A stretch of 20,835 nt of DNA from Firmicutes bacterium UBA4981 (lineage in GTDB: Bacteria > Bacillota > SHA-98 > UBA4971): assembly GCA_002398515.1 (NCBI GenBank), contig DGZL01000103.1, forward strand, positions 1 to 20,835, read 5' to 3'. Positions 6,786 to 16,127 of this stretch are shown here, piece after piece; within the stretch, counting starts at the first letter, position 1, and each line of letters opens with the position of its first letter. Below the pieces are notes generated by a model. The model had not been told where the DNA came from, did not search any database, and saw only the letters and a program-made list of their open reading frames with translations. Made by a program: the position numbers and the translations under genes.

Positions 6786-9700
6786 ATGAAGTACGGTGAC
6801 CTTATTCAGTTTGACCCTATTGAGACGGTGATTCAGCTTCGGCATGCAGACGAACTGACAGTTGCTGAGCAATTAGTGCAAACGTATGTTATCTCTGATG
6901 AAATGGCAGAGAAACTGACAGACCTTGTAATTCCAAATCTCCAATTCGATGAGCCTATGGATAACAAGGGGCTACTGATAGTTGGCAACTATGGAACAGG
7001 TAAGTCCCATTTGATGTCAGTCATCTCTGCAATTGCTGAATATCCCGAACTGAAATCTAAACTTAACAATGACGCAGTCATGACAGCTTCAAACAAGATT
7101 GCCGGCAAGTTCAAGGTGATTCGCGCTGAGATAGGTGCAACCACTATGTCTCTACGAGATATTATTTACCTCATTCTACAGGAAGATCTACAGAAGTTGG
7201 GCGTAGATTTTGCTTTCCCAGGCGCCGATGAAGTCTCCACTGACAAGCCGGTATTCGAAGATATGATGGCCGAGTTTCATCTTAAGCACCCTGATCACGG
7301 GTTGTTATTAGTCATCGACGAATTACTTGAGTATCTCCGTTCTCGGGATGACAAGCAAATCATCCTTGACCTCAATTTCTTACGGCAAATTGGTGAAGTC
7401 TGCAAAGACCTACGATTCCGCTTTATCGCAGGCATACAGGAAGCAATCTTTGATAGCCCGAGATTCTCATTTGTAGCAGACAGTATTCGTAGAGTGAAAG
7501 ATCGCTTTGAGCAAGTACTCATCGTCAGGCAGGATGTAAAATATGTCGTCAGCGAGCGTCTCTTGAAGAAAACAAAGGAGCAAAAAGCTCAAATTAAAGA
7601 GTACCTAACACCCTTCGCCAAATTCTACGGTAATATGAATGAGCAAATGGACGAGTATGTCCGACTTTTCCCTGTACATCCTGATTACATTGATACGTTC
7701 GAGAGAATCACAGTAGCAGAGAAACGAGAAGTGCTTAAGACTCTCTCACTTTCCATGAGAAAACTAGTTGATAAGGAAGTCCCAAAAGATTATCCCGGCC
7801 TCATTGCCTATGATAGTTACTGGTCGCTTCTCCGGGATAACGCAGTTTTCAGGGCTCAGCCTGACATACGAAAAGTCATAGACTGCAGCCAAGTTCTTGA
7901 ATCCCGTATTGAGCACGCTTTTCCCCGCCCCATATATAAACCCATGGCTCTACGACTAATTCATGGCTTATCAGTGCACCGACTCACTACGGGAGACATC
8001 TACTCAAACCTGGGAGCAACGCCTGAGGAGCTAAGAGACAGTCTTTGTCTCTATCAACCTGGTATTGAGGATCTGGGTGGTGAACCTGCTACTGACCTTC
8101 TCGGTCAGGTGGAGACGGTCTTACGAGAGATTCACAAGACTGTTAGTGGACAGTTCATATCTTCCAATCCGGATAACCAACAATATTATCTGGATCTGAA
8201 AAAAACAGAAGACTACGATGCAATCATAGAGGATCGTGCTGAAAGCCTCGATAAGGCACAATTGGACTCTTACTACTATGAAGCCCTCAAGCGTGTCATG
8301 GAGTGTACAGATAAGACCTCTGTCACCGGCTACAATATCTGGGAGCACGAATTGGAGTGGCTTGAACGTAAAGCAGCAAAGACGGGCTATCTGTTCTTTG
8401 GTGCTCCCAATGAACGCTCGACTGCTGTACCACCCCGAGACTTTTACATCTACTTCATTCAACCTTACGAACCACCATACTACAAGGATGAGAAGAAAGC
8501 TGATGAGGTGTTTTTCCACCTGCGAAGCACTGATGCTGACTTTGACAGAATACTTAAGAATTACGCTGCAGCCCAGGATCTTTCAACTACTTCCTCAGGA
8601 CACCGAAAGGCAGTCTATGAGACTAAAACCAAGGACTTCCTACGCCAACTCGTCAAATGGCTACAAGAACACATGGCTAGAGGTTTTGAAGTTACCTATC
8701 AGGGCAAAACAAAGAACCTGCTTAACTGGGTAAAAGGCAAGATCACCCCAAGCGAAAGCGAACATATCAATGTCCGTGACATTGTCAACACAGTCAGCTC
8801 AGCATGTCTTGCAAGTCACTTCCAAGATCAGGCGCCTGAGCACCCGTTCTTCTCAGTACAGATAACAGGCGAGAATCGCCCTCTAGCTGCACAAGACGCG
8901 CTTCGTGCCATCGCAGGTCAATCCCGAACACGGCAAGCGATAGCTGTCCTTGACGCACTTGAACTGCTTGACGCAGATCGAATTGATCCGACCAAGTCAA
9001 GATATGCCAAGTACATCGTAGATATTCTAGACGAAAAGACACAAGGCAAGGTTGTCAACCGTTCTGAGCTAATTGAGGATGTTGTTGGTGTTGAATACCT
9101 CGCGCCAACCACTTTCAGATTGGAGCCTGAATGGGTAGTAGTAATCCTTGCCTCACTAGTTTACTCGGGCCACGTAGTTCTGGCTATTCCCGGAAAGAAG
9201 TTTGACGCTATGAACTTGCCTGCGCTGGCTGCTACACCCGTTGATCATCTGGTTGAATTCAAACATCTTGAACGGCCTAAAGGCTGGAACATCCCTGCCA
9301 TGAAAGCGCTCTTTGAATTGTTAGGCTTGACTCCGGGCATGGCACAACTAATCACTCAGGGTAAAGACGAACCTGTAATAGAGCTTATGAAGGTAATTAC
9401 TCAGACTATTGAACGACTGCTTCATGCACAGCAGCACATAAATGATGGCCTTAGGTTCTGGGGCCAGAATTTGCTGGATGAAGATGAAACCACAGACTTG
9501 CGTTCAGAGTTAGAAAATACAAAGGTGTTTCTTGAGTCTGTACAAGTGTATTCAACTCCTGGTAAGTTCAAGAACTTCCGCTACGATGTAGATGATGTGA
9601 ACAGCCATCAAACCGGTTTAGAAAGTCTTAAAGATATCGAAAGACTATATGACACAATCACAGAGCTGGAACCCACTGCATCCTATCTTTCTACTGCAGA

Positions 9701-10499
9701 AGCAATGCTGCCGGCAGACCACAAATGGATAGCAAATATGAAGGAAGTCAGGAGTAAGACCGTAAGCGATCTCTCTGACAGAAGGAAAACACAGAAACTT
9801 GATTTTCGCCGTAGTGTTTTGCGTCAGTTGAGTGACCTTAAAAACTCATATATTGATGTCTATCATATACTTCATACACGAGCAAGATTGGGAATCACTG
9901 ATGATAGGCGTAAGAGCCGCTTGGTGAAAGATGAACGCCTTAACATCTTGCAAAAACTATCTACTATCGATTTGATGCCTCATCAGCAGCTCGTGGACTT
10001 TCAGAACAGGCTCGGCGGGCTAAAAAGTTGCTTTGCCCTCACTAAATCCGACTTAGATGTTTCACCTAGATGTTCACATTGTGAGTTTAAGCCTGGTACA
10101 GAGCCCCTGAAGGCCAGTGCAGCTATGGTTCTGGATCAGTTGGAGGATGAGTTAGATAATCTCGTAACCTCCTGGACCAATGTCCTATTGGCAAACCTTG
10201 AAGATCCTACTATTCATGAGAATCTCGAACTACTAAAACTTGACGACCGTCTTCTAATCAAAGACTTTCTCAAAGACCGGAAACTCCCTGACGAGCTCGG
10301 ACAAGATTTCATCTATGCTCTACAGGAAGTATTCTCTGGTCTAACTAAGGTCATTATCAAGACTGAAGATCTGTGGCAAGCGCTGTCTGCAGGCGGTTCC
10401 CCTTCCACCCCCAGTGAGCTAAGGAAGCGCTTTGATAAATATTTGAATAGATTAACGAAAGGCAGAGAAGCCAGCAAGATTCGTATCATGCTTGAATAG
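6786..10499 (+). CDS. brxC: BREX ATPase BrxC (PglY-like, DUF6079 type)
   Basis: Large ATPase, 1237 aa from ATG 6786. The frame is open to an ATG at 6753, but AAAGGAG at 6771-6777 is well placed for 6786, and MKYGDLIQFDPIETVIQL is a typical BrxC start. Walker A is GNYGTGKS (67-74, K73); Walker B is LLLVIDE (173-179, D178-E179). The ~1050 residues that follow are long and helical, with a late CSHC pair near residue ~1098. BrxC/PglY proteins are AAA-like ATPases conserved in nearly all BREX types. They are needed for phage exclusion and are thought to act with PglX and PglZ on DNA. Size fits the family (about 1200 aa). The stop lies 12 bp before the methylase start, so the genes are probably cotranscribed. 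The frame is intact. Confidence 0.93.
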   Translation: MKYGDLIQFDPIETVIQLRHADELTVAEQLVQTYVISDEMAEKLTDLVIPNLQFDEPMDNKGLLIVGNYGTGKSHLMSVISAIAEYPELKSKLNNDAVMTASNKIAGKFKVIRAEIGATTMSLRDIIYLILQEDLQKLGVDFAFPGADEVSTDKPVFEDMMAEFHLKHPDHGLLLVIDELLEYLRSRDDKQIILDLNFLRQIGEVCKDLRFRFIAGIQEAIFDSPRFSFVADSIRRVKDRFEQVLIVRQDVKYVVSERLLKKTKEQKAQIKEYLTPFAKFYGNMNEQMDEYVRLFPVHPDYIDTFERITVAEKREVLKTLSLSMRKLVDKEVPKDYPGLIAYDSYWSLLRDNAVFRAQPDIRKVIDCSQVLESRIEHAFPRPIYKPMALRLIHGLSVHRLTTGDIYSNLGATPEELRDSLCLYQPGIEDLGGEPATDLLGQVETVLREIHKTVSGQFISSNPDNQQYYLDLKKTEDYDAIIEDRAESLDKAQLDSYYYEALKRVMECTDKTSVTGYNIWEHELEWLERKAAKTGYLFFGAPNERSTAVPPRDFYIYFIQPYEPPYYKDEKKADEVFFHLRSTDADFDRILKNYAAAQDLSTTSSGHRKAVYETKTKDFLRQLVKWLQEHMARGFEVTYQGKTKNLLNWVKGKITPSESEHINVRDIVNTVSSACLASHFQDQAPEHPFFSVQITGENRPLAAQDALRAIAGQSRTRQAIAVLDALELLDADRIDPTKSRYAKYIVDILDEKTQGKVVNRSELIEDVVGVEYLAPTTFRLEPEWVVVILASLVYSGHVVLAIPGKKFDAMNLPALAATPVDHLVEFKHLERPKGWNIPAMKALFELLGLTPGMAQLITQGKDEPVIELMKVITQTIERLLHAQQHINDGLRFWGQNLLDEDETTDLRSELENTKVFLESVQVYSTPGKFKNFRYDVDDVNSHQTGLESLKDIERLYDTITELEPTASYLSTAEAMLPADHKWIANMKEVRSKTVSDLSDRRKTQKLDFRRSVLRQLSDLKNSYIDVYHILHTRARLGITDDRRKSRLVKDERLNILQKLSTIDLMPHQQLVDFQNRLGGLKSCFALTKSDLDVSPRCSHCEFKPGTEPLKASAAMVLDQLEDELDNLVTSWTNVLLANLEDPTIHENLELLKLDDRLLIKDFLKDRKLPDELGQDFIYALQEVFSGLTKVIIKTEDLWQALSAGGSPSTPSELRKRFDKYLNRLTKGREASKIRIMLE

Positions 10500-10511
10500 G
10501 AGAGATGTGTA

Positions 10512-13316
10512 TTGTGCGCCTCCAAACAGATGTCGTTTCTTGACGATGATAAGCGAGTTAAAACCAGCGGCCCAGTTGAATGCCTGGGAATGACTTTTGA
10601 AAACGATGAGACCCGAAGGGAGCACTTTCTGGAAAAGCTAGCTGAAAAGCTTAAGGACCCTGAGTTTAGAAAAATCGAGGGGTTTCCGATAGGTTCAGAT
10701 GAGGACATTCTTGAATTGTCTGATCCGCCATACTACACCGCATGTCCTAATCCGTTCATTGAAGATTTTATAGAATATTACGGGAAACCTTATGATCCCA
10801 ATGAACATTATGACAAGAAGCCTTTTGCTGCAGACGTAAGCGAAGGAAAGAATGATCCTATATACAACGCTCACTCTTATCATACCAAGGTGCCGCATAA
10901 GGCTATCATGCGATACATATTACACTATACCGAGCCGGAAGATATTGCTTTTGATGGATTCTGTGGTACTGGAATGACGGGAGTTGCAGCTCAGCTATGT
11001 GGAGACCGAACTACAGTCGAGTCTCTAGGTTACCGAGTGGATGAAGATGGCACGGTCTATCAGGAAGAAACAGATCCGCACGGAAAAACCGTCTGGCAGC
11101 CCTTTTCTAAACTGGGTGTAAGGCGAGCAGTATTAAATGACCTTTCCCCTGCAGCAACCTTTATTTCATATAACTATAATACACCTGTAGATGTGGAGGA
11201 ATTTGAGAGAGAGGCCAGACGAATCCTCTCAGAAGTAGAGAAGGAATGCGGATGGATGTATGAGACTCTGCACACCGATGGAAAGACCAAAGGAAGAATT
11301 AACTATACAGTGTGGTCTGATGTATTTGTTTGTCCGTCGTGTTCCGAGGAAGTGGTGTTTTGGGATGAGGCAGTAGACAAGAAGGCTGGCAAGGTACACC
11401 GCGAATTTCCTTGTCCGCATTGCAACGTCAACCTCACGAAACGCAATATGGACCGTGCATGGGTGAGCAGGTTCGACAAAGCAATTAGTCAGACTGTGAG
11501 GCAAGCAAAGCAAGTTCCCGTACTCATCAATTACAGTGTGGGCAAAAAGCGGTTTGAAAAGGCACCAGGTGCTCTTGATCTTGCGATCATCCAGAAGATT
11601 CAGGATCAGGACATTCCTTATTGGTTTCCAACCAATAAGATCCCTATAGGAGACAAAACAGGTGAGCCAACTAGAATAGGCATAACTCATGTGCATCATT
11701 TCTATACGAAGAGGAATTTGCGCGTGCTCGGGGCACTCTACGTCAAGAGTCGCACAACGAGGAGTTGCAAAGCAAACAATCTCCTTTTCTTCATTCAATA
11801 TGCATGCTTGGGCTTCAGCAAGCTCGCTCGGTATGTCCCAACTCACTATTCCCAGGTGAATCAATACTTGAGTGGGACTCTCTATGTGGGTTCTCAACAA
11901 GTTGAAGTCTCCCCAGACTATATCCTCACTAGAAAACTCCAAAGAATGATAGCAAGAGAATTGATAGGTTTTAGGTGCTACGCCACAATGACCTCTACAT
12001 CAGACACAGCACACTACAGGCTCCAGACAGATTCTATGGACTACGTTTTCACAGATCCTCCTTTCGGCAGCAACCTAATGTACTCCGAATTGAACTTCAT
12101 CTGGGAATCATGGCTCAAGGTCTTCACTAACAATGAGCCAGAAGCTATTGAAAACAAGACCCAAGCAAAAGGGCTTGCAGAATATCAGCACTTAATGACG
12201 CGTTGCTTCGAGGAATACTATCGAGTCCTCAAACCCGGCAGATGGATGACTGTAGAATTTCATAATTCTAAGAACAGCGTGTGGAACGCTATTCAAGAGG
12301 CTCTGCAACGTGCCGGTTTTGTGGTGGCTGACGTACGTACGCTAGATAAGAAGCAAGGGTCCTTTAATCAGGTTACAGCACGAGGTGCTGTCAAGCAAGA
12401 TATTATCATCTCGGCATACAAGCCAAACAGTGGCTTGGAAGAACGCTTCAAGCTTGAAGCTGGCACCGAGAATGGAGCGTGGAACTTTGTCCGTACTCAC
12501 CTCAAGCAACTCCCTGTTTTCGTAACTAAGAACGGCAAAGTAGAGATAATAGCCGAAAGACAGAATTACCTTCTGTACGATCGCATGGTTGCATTCCACG
12601 TACAACGCGGAGTGATGGTACCTTTATCAGCAGCAGAGTTCTATCAAGGTCTTAACCAACGCTTCAAAGAGCAAGATGGCATGTATTTCCTGCCGGATCA
12701 GTTTGCTGAGTACGATAAGAAGCGAATGAAAGTCAGGGAAATCCAGCAACTAGAACTCTTTGTCCTAGATGAAGCTTCAGCTATTCAATGGCTCAAACAA
12801 CAACTCGCCTCTAAACCTCAGACCTTCCAAGAGATTCACCCACAGTTCATGAAAGAGATTGTCGGGTGGCAGAAGCACGAGAAACCACTAGAACTCTTGG
12901 AGCTGCTGCAACAGAACTTCTTGCGCTATGACGGGACGGGCAAAGTACCAACCCAAATCCATAGCTACCTTTCCAGCAACTTCAAGGATCTGCGGAACCT
13001 ATCTAAAGAGGACCCAGCCTTGCAAGCTAAAGCAAAGGATCGCTGGTATGTTCCTGATCCTAATAAAGCAGGAGACCTTGAGAAGCTCCGTGAAAGAGCT
13101 CTACTCAAGGAATTTGAAGAGTATCGAACTTCGAAGCAAAAGCGCTTGAGAGTCTTCCGGCTGGAGGCTGTCCGTGCCGGATTCAAGAAGGCCTGGATAG
13201 AGCGGGACTATCAAACCATACTTGATGTGGCAAAGAAGATTCCTGCCAAGGTTCTTCAGGAAGATCCCAAGTTGCTTATGTGGTATGACCAAGCATTAAC
13301 CAGAACAGAAGGCTGA
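10512..13316 (+). CDS. pglX: BREX DNA methyltransferase PglX (type 3, PglXI)
   Basis: 934 aa. The TTG at 10512 lies 9 nt after GGAG (10499-10502); an in-frame ATG at 10530 is the alternative. SAM-binding motif I is FDGFCGTGMTG (D148, G149, G152, G154). Catalytic motif IV is FTDPPFGSN (D515-P-P-F518), followed by MYSELNFIWESWL, as in DUF1156-type methylases. Between them a CxxC...CxxC zinc-ribbon candidate uses C274, C277, C301 and C304. The D-P-P-F tetrad fits an amino-methylase (N6-adenine, or N4-cytosine less likely). In BREX this enzyme modifies one strand of a non-palindromic site, marks self DNA and is also needed for exclusion. The ~300-residue C-terminal part is helical and charged and may carry target recognition. 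The gene is intact, 9 bp before the helicase gene. Confidence 0.92.
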   Translation: MCASKQMSFLDDDKRVKTSGPVECLGMTFENDETRREHFLEKLAEKLKDPEFRKIEGFPIGSDEDILELSDPPYYTACPNPFIEDFIEYYGKPYDPNEHYDKKPFAADVSEGKNDPIYNAHSYHTKVPHKAIMRYILHYTEPEDIAFDGFCGTGMTGVAAQLCGDRTTVESLGYRVDEDGTVYQEETDPHGKTVWQPFSKLGVRRAVLNDLSPAATFISYNYNTPVDVEEFEREARRILSEVEKECGWMYETLHTDGKTKGRINYTVWSDVFVCPSCSEEVVFWDEAVDKKAGKVHREFPCPHCNVNLTKRNMDRAWVSRFDKAISQTVRQAKQVPVLINYSVGKKRFEKAPGALDLAIIQKIQDQDIPYWFPTNKIPIGDKTGEPTRIGITHVHHFYTKRNLRVLGALYVKSRTTRSCKANNLLFFIQYACLGFSKLARYVPTHYSQVNQYLSGTLYVGSQQVEVSPDYILTRKLQRMIARELIGFRCYATMTSTSDTAHYRLQTDSMDYVFTDPPFGSNLMYSELNFIWESWLKVFTNNEPEAIENKTQAKGLAEYQHLMTRCFEEYYRVLKPGRWMTVEFHNSKNSVWNAIQEALQRAGFVVADVRTLDKKQGSFNQVTARGAVKQDIIISAYKPNSGLEERFKLEAGTENGAWNFVRTHLKQLPVFVTKNGKVEIIAERQNYLLYDRMVAFHVQRGVMVPLSAAEFYQGLNQRFKEQDGMYFLPDQFAEYDKKRMKVREIQQLELFVLDEASAIQWLKQQLASKPQTFQEIHPQFMKEIVGWQKHEKPLELLELLQQNFLRYDGTGKVPTQIHSYLSSNFKDLRNLSKEDPALQAKAKDRWYVPDPNKAGDLEKLRERALLKEFEEYRTSKQKRLRVFRLEAVRAGFKKAWIERDYQTILDVAKKIPAKVLQEDPKLLMWYDQALTRTEG

Positions 13317-13325
13317 TAATATCAA

Positions 13326-16127
13326 ATGAAGAGATTTGACACTGGAAGCTGGGCTTACTGCAGTGAATACCAGCAAGCATGTAAGATCATAGAGGCTCAA
13401 ACTCTATGGGGAGATACCATCTACCGCGTCTGGCTGCCAAATCAGAATGCGGTGGTTCGTGTTCGAGAAGATGAACTCAAACCGGTGGATGAGACAGGCA
13501 TGGCAACACCTGCTTACATTGCATATGTTGCAGCGGCCGCCCGGGTTGCTGATGCGCTTACCCATGACATTCTCCTTGCTCCCATTGAGTCATCAGTCAT
13601 TCCCCTTCCCCATCAGATCCGGGCATTATCACGTGCTGTAGCTAATGATCGAATCCGCTACTTGCTTGCAGACGAGGTAGGCTTAGGAAAAACTATTGAA
13701 GCCGGGCTGATAATGCGAGAACTGAGACTTCGAGGCCAAGTTGCACGTACACTCGTAGTTGCCCCGAGAGGCTTAGTCACCCAGTGGGTGGCGGAGATGC
13801 GCACCCACTTTAACGAAGATTTTAGGCTTCTAATCCCAGGCGACTTCTCCGCTTATCGCCAAATCATCCAAGATGATAACATCTGGCAACGCTTTCCCCA
13901 AATCATCTGCCCTATAGATTCAGTGAAACCTCTTGAAGGCCGCAAGGGATGGTCCCGCGACCAAATAGCAAAGTACAACAAAGAAAGATTTGAAGATCTC
14001 ATCTCAGCAGGTTGGGATCTAATTATTGTGGATGAAGCTCATCGTCTGGGCGGAAGTACTGACCAAGTTGCAAGACATAAATTGGGCCTCGCTCTTGCTG
14101 AGGCTGCACCTTATTTGCTCCTTCTTTCTGCAACACCTCATCAAGGCAAGACAGACTCCTTCCATCGACTTATTTCCCTGCTTGATCAGGATGCCTTTCC
14201 GGACATAGAGAGCATTACCAAAGACCGCGTCAAGCCGTACGTCATCCGCACAGAGAAGAGACAGGCTATATGCGCAGATGGAAAACCTCTTTTCAAACCA
14301 CGTAGAACACAACTCGAAGCTATAGCCTGGGATAAGAGGCATAGAATGCAGCGCATTCTGTACCATGCAGTCACAGAGTATGTTCGTGAAGGTTACAACC
14401 TAGCAATGCGCGAGAAGCGAAACTACATAGGCTTCCTAATGCTCCTTATGCAAAGGCTGGTTACATCAAGCACCAGAGCAGTAAGGGTTACTCTTGAGCG
14501 CAGATTAGAAGTACTGGAAAGCCCTGAAGGACAGCTCTCCCTCTTCGATGGTTTCCCTGAAGAAGACTGGGCTGAACTTGACGGCCAAGAGCAATTAGAC
14601 ATTCTCACCAAGTACAAGCTACAGGCGATCAAGAATGAACATGCTGAGGTGCGACAGTTACTTGAGTTTGCTAAAGAATGCGATGAAGCCGGTCCCGATG
14701 TCAAGGCGGAAGCACTTATGGACTGGATATACCGTCTCCAGCAGGAAGAGAAAGATCCAAATCTGAAGATATTGATTTTCACTGAGTTTATGGCCACTCA
14801 AGAAATGCTATACGAGTTCCTGACCAGTAGGGGGTTTCAAGCAGTCTGCCTCAACGGCTCAATGAATATGCAGGAACGAGACCGGGTTCAGCAGGAATTT
14901 GCTGATCGTGCAAGAATCCTCATATCCACTGATGCAGGAGGAGAAGGTCTCAACCTACAGTTCTGTCATGTAGTAGTAAACTACGACATTCCGTGGAATC
15001 CCATGCGTCTTGAGCAACGTATCGGACGTGTAGACCGAATCGGACAAAACAAAGTAGTACGTGCCATCAATTTAGTCCTAGAAGATTCAGTGGACCATCG
15101 GATTCTTGAAGTCTTGGAAGAGAAACTTGCGGTGATTTTCAATGAATTCGGAGTGGACAAAACAGGTGATGTCCTTGATTCTGCGCAAGCCGCAGGTATC
15201 TTTGAAGACTTATATTTGGACGCCATTCTGAACCCAGAGAAAATGGAAGCATCCATTGCCAATGCAGTCACCCGTATCGAAACCCAAGTGAGACAAACGA
15301 AAGAAAGCATATCTGTGTTAGGCCGAGCAGAAGACCTGACACCTGACGAAGCCGAGAGGCTTATCTCTCATCCCTTCCCATACTGGGTTGAGCGTATGAC
15401 CACAAGTTTCGTTCAAGCCCATGGAGGTCAAGCAGAAAAGCGCATTGATGGGTGGAACCTTCGTTGGCCTGACAGCTCCGAAACCATAGATGCAGTCTTT
15501 ACAGGCAATGAAACTGAACTAAACCCGACAGCACAACATTTGACATTGCAGAACGCCAACATTCGTAACCTGGTTATGCGTCTTCCTCGTTTTGTCCCAG
15601 GACAGCCTATTCCTGTCATAGAGTTGCCTAATATTCCGCGGGGTGTATGCGGCTTCTGGTCCCTCTGGGAAATCTCGGTTCAGACAGATGACTGGAATCG
15701 AAAGAGAATCATTCCCTTATTTTTGCATGATGACGGAAGGATTCTAATACCGACAGCAAGACGGATATGGGATGAACTCCTTTCTCAATCCATTAAAGTT
15801 AAGGGTCATGTTAAGCATGACTCCAGTCTAATAGTTCAACGTCTGATGGAGGCAGTTAAGACATATGGAAGAACTACCTATGATGAACTCACGGGAGCAC
15901 ACGAAGACCGAATGAAGCGAGAACGTGAAAAGGGCAATTATTCTTTTGATGCACGCCATCGTGCTATCGAAAGAATCGGACTGCCTACAGTAAGAAACTA
16001 CAGATTGAGGCAGCTTGAACAAGAGAAACACGAGTGGCAAAGGATGATGGAGCAAAAAGCTCAAATCAGTCCGGATGTGGTACCTCTTGTAATAGTCCGC
16101 ATTGAGGAAGGTGCTTCTCATGACTGA
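13326..16127 (+). CDS. brxHII: BREX-3 SNF2/RapA-like helicase BrxHII
   Basis: 933 aa, superfamily 2 helicase of the SNF2/RapA type with all main motifs intact. Q-motif region: LPHQIRAL near 94-101. Motif I: DEVGLGKT (116-123, K122). Motif II: DEAH (236-239). Motif III: SAT (268-270). Motifs V-VI: STDAGGEGLNLQ, then QRIGRVDRIGQ (564-574). The N-terminal ~60 residues resemble the small beta domain before such helicases; the C-terminal ~280 residues are outside the motor. Type 3 BREX carries a helicase (brxHII) at this position, expected to translocate on or remodel DNA. The end overlaps pglZ by 8 bp when ATG 16120 is used. I see no defects. Confidence 0.92.
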   Translation: MKRFDTGSWAYCSEYQQACKIIEAQTLWGDTIYRVWLPNQNAVVRVREDELKPVDETGMATPAYIAYVAAAARVADALTHDILLAPIESSVIPLPHQIRALSRAVANDRIRYLLADEVGLGKTIEAGLIMRELRLRGQVARTLVVAPRGLVTQWVAEMRTHFNEDFRLLIPGDFSAYRQIIQDDNIWQRFPQIICPIDSVKPLEGRKGWSRDQIAKYNKERFEDLISAGWDLIIVDEAHRLGGSTDQVARHKLGLALAEAAPYLLLLSATPHQGKTDSFHRLISLLDQDAFPDIESITKDRVKPYVIRTEKRQAICADGKPLFKPRRTQLEAIAWDKRHRMQRILYHAVTEYVREGYNLAMREKRNYIGFLMLLMQRLVTSSTRAVRVTLERRLEVLESPEGQLSLFDGFPEEDWAELDGQEQLDILTKYKLQAIKNEHAEVRQLLEFAKECDEAGPDVKAEALMDWIYRLQQEEKDPNLKILIFTEFMATQEMLYEFLTSRGFQAVCLNGSMNMQERDRVQQEFADRARILISTDAGGEGLNLQFCHVVVNYDIPWNPMRLEQRIGRVDRIGQNKVVRAINLVLEDSVDHRILEVLEEKLAVIFNEFGVDKTGDVLDSAQAAGIFEDLYLDAILNPEKMEASIANAVTRIETQVRQTKESISVLGRAEDLTPDEAERLISHPFPYWVERMTTSFVQAHGGQAEKRIDGWNLRWPDSSETIDAVFTGNETELNPTAQHLTLQNANIRNLVMRLPRFVPGQPIPVIELPNIPRGVCGFWSLWEISVQTDDWNRKRIIPLFLHDDGRILIPTARRIWDELLSQSIKVKGHVKHDSSLIVQRLMEAVKTYGRTTYDELTGAHEDRMKREREKGNYSFDARHRAIERIGLPTVRNYRLRQLEQEKHEWQRMMEQKAQISPDVVPLVIVRIEEGASHD

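Noticed and set aside
11229..11942. 237-codon open frame on the minus strand inside pglX
   Set aside because: It is antisense to the well-supported methylase frame, has no domain or ribosome site, and covers the zinc-ribbon coding region.
16102..16119. TTG start for pglZ six codons upstream
   Set aside because: The ATG at 16120 has GAGGAAGG at a usable distance; the TTG has no ribosome site and adds no conserved sequence.
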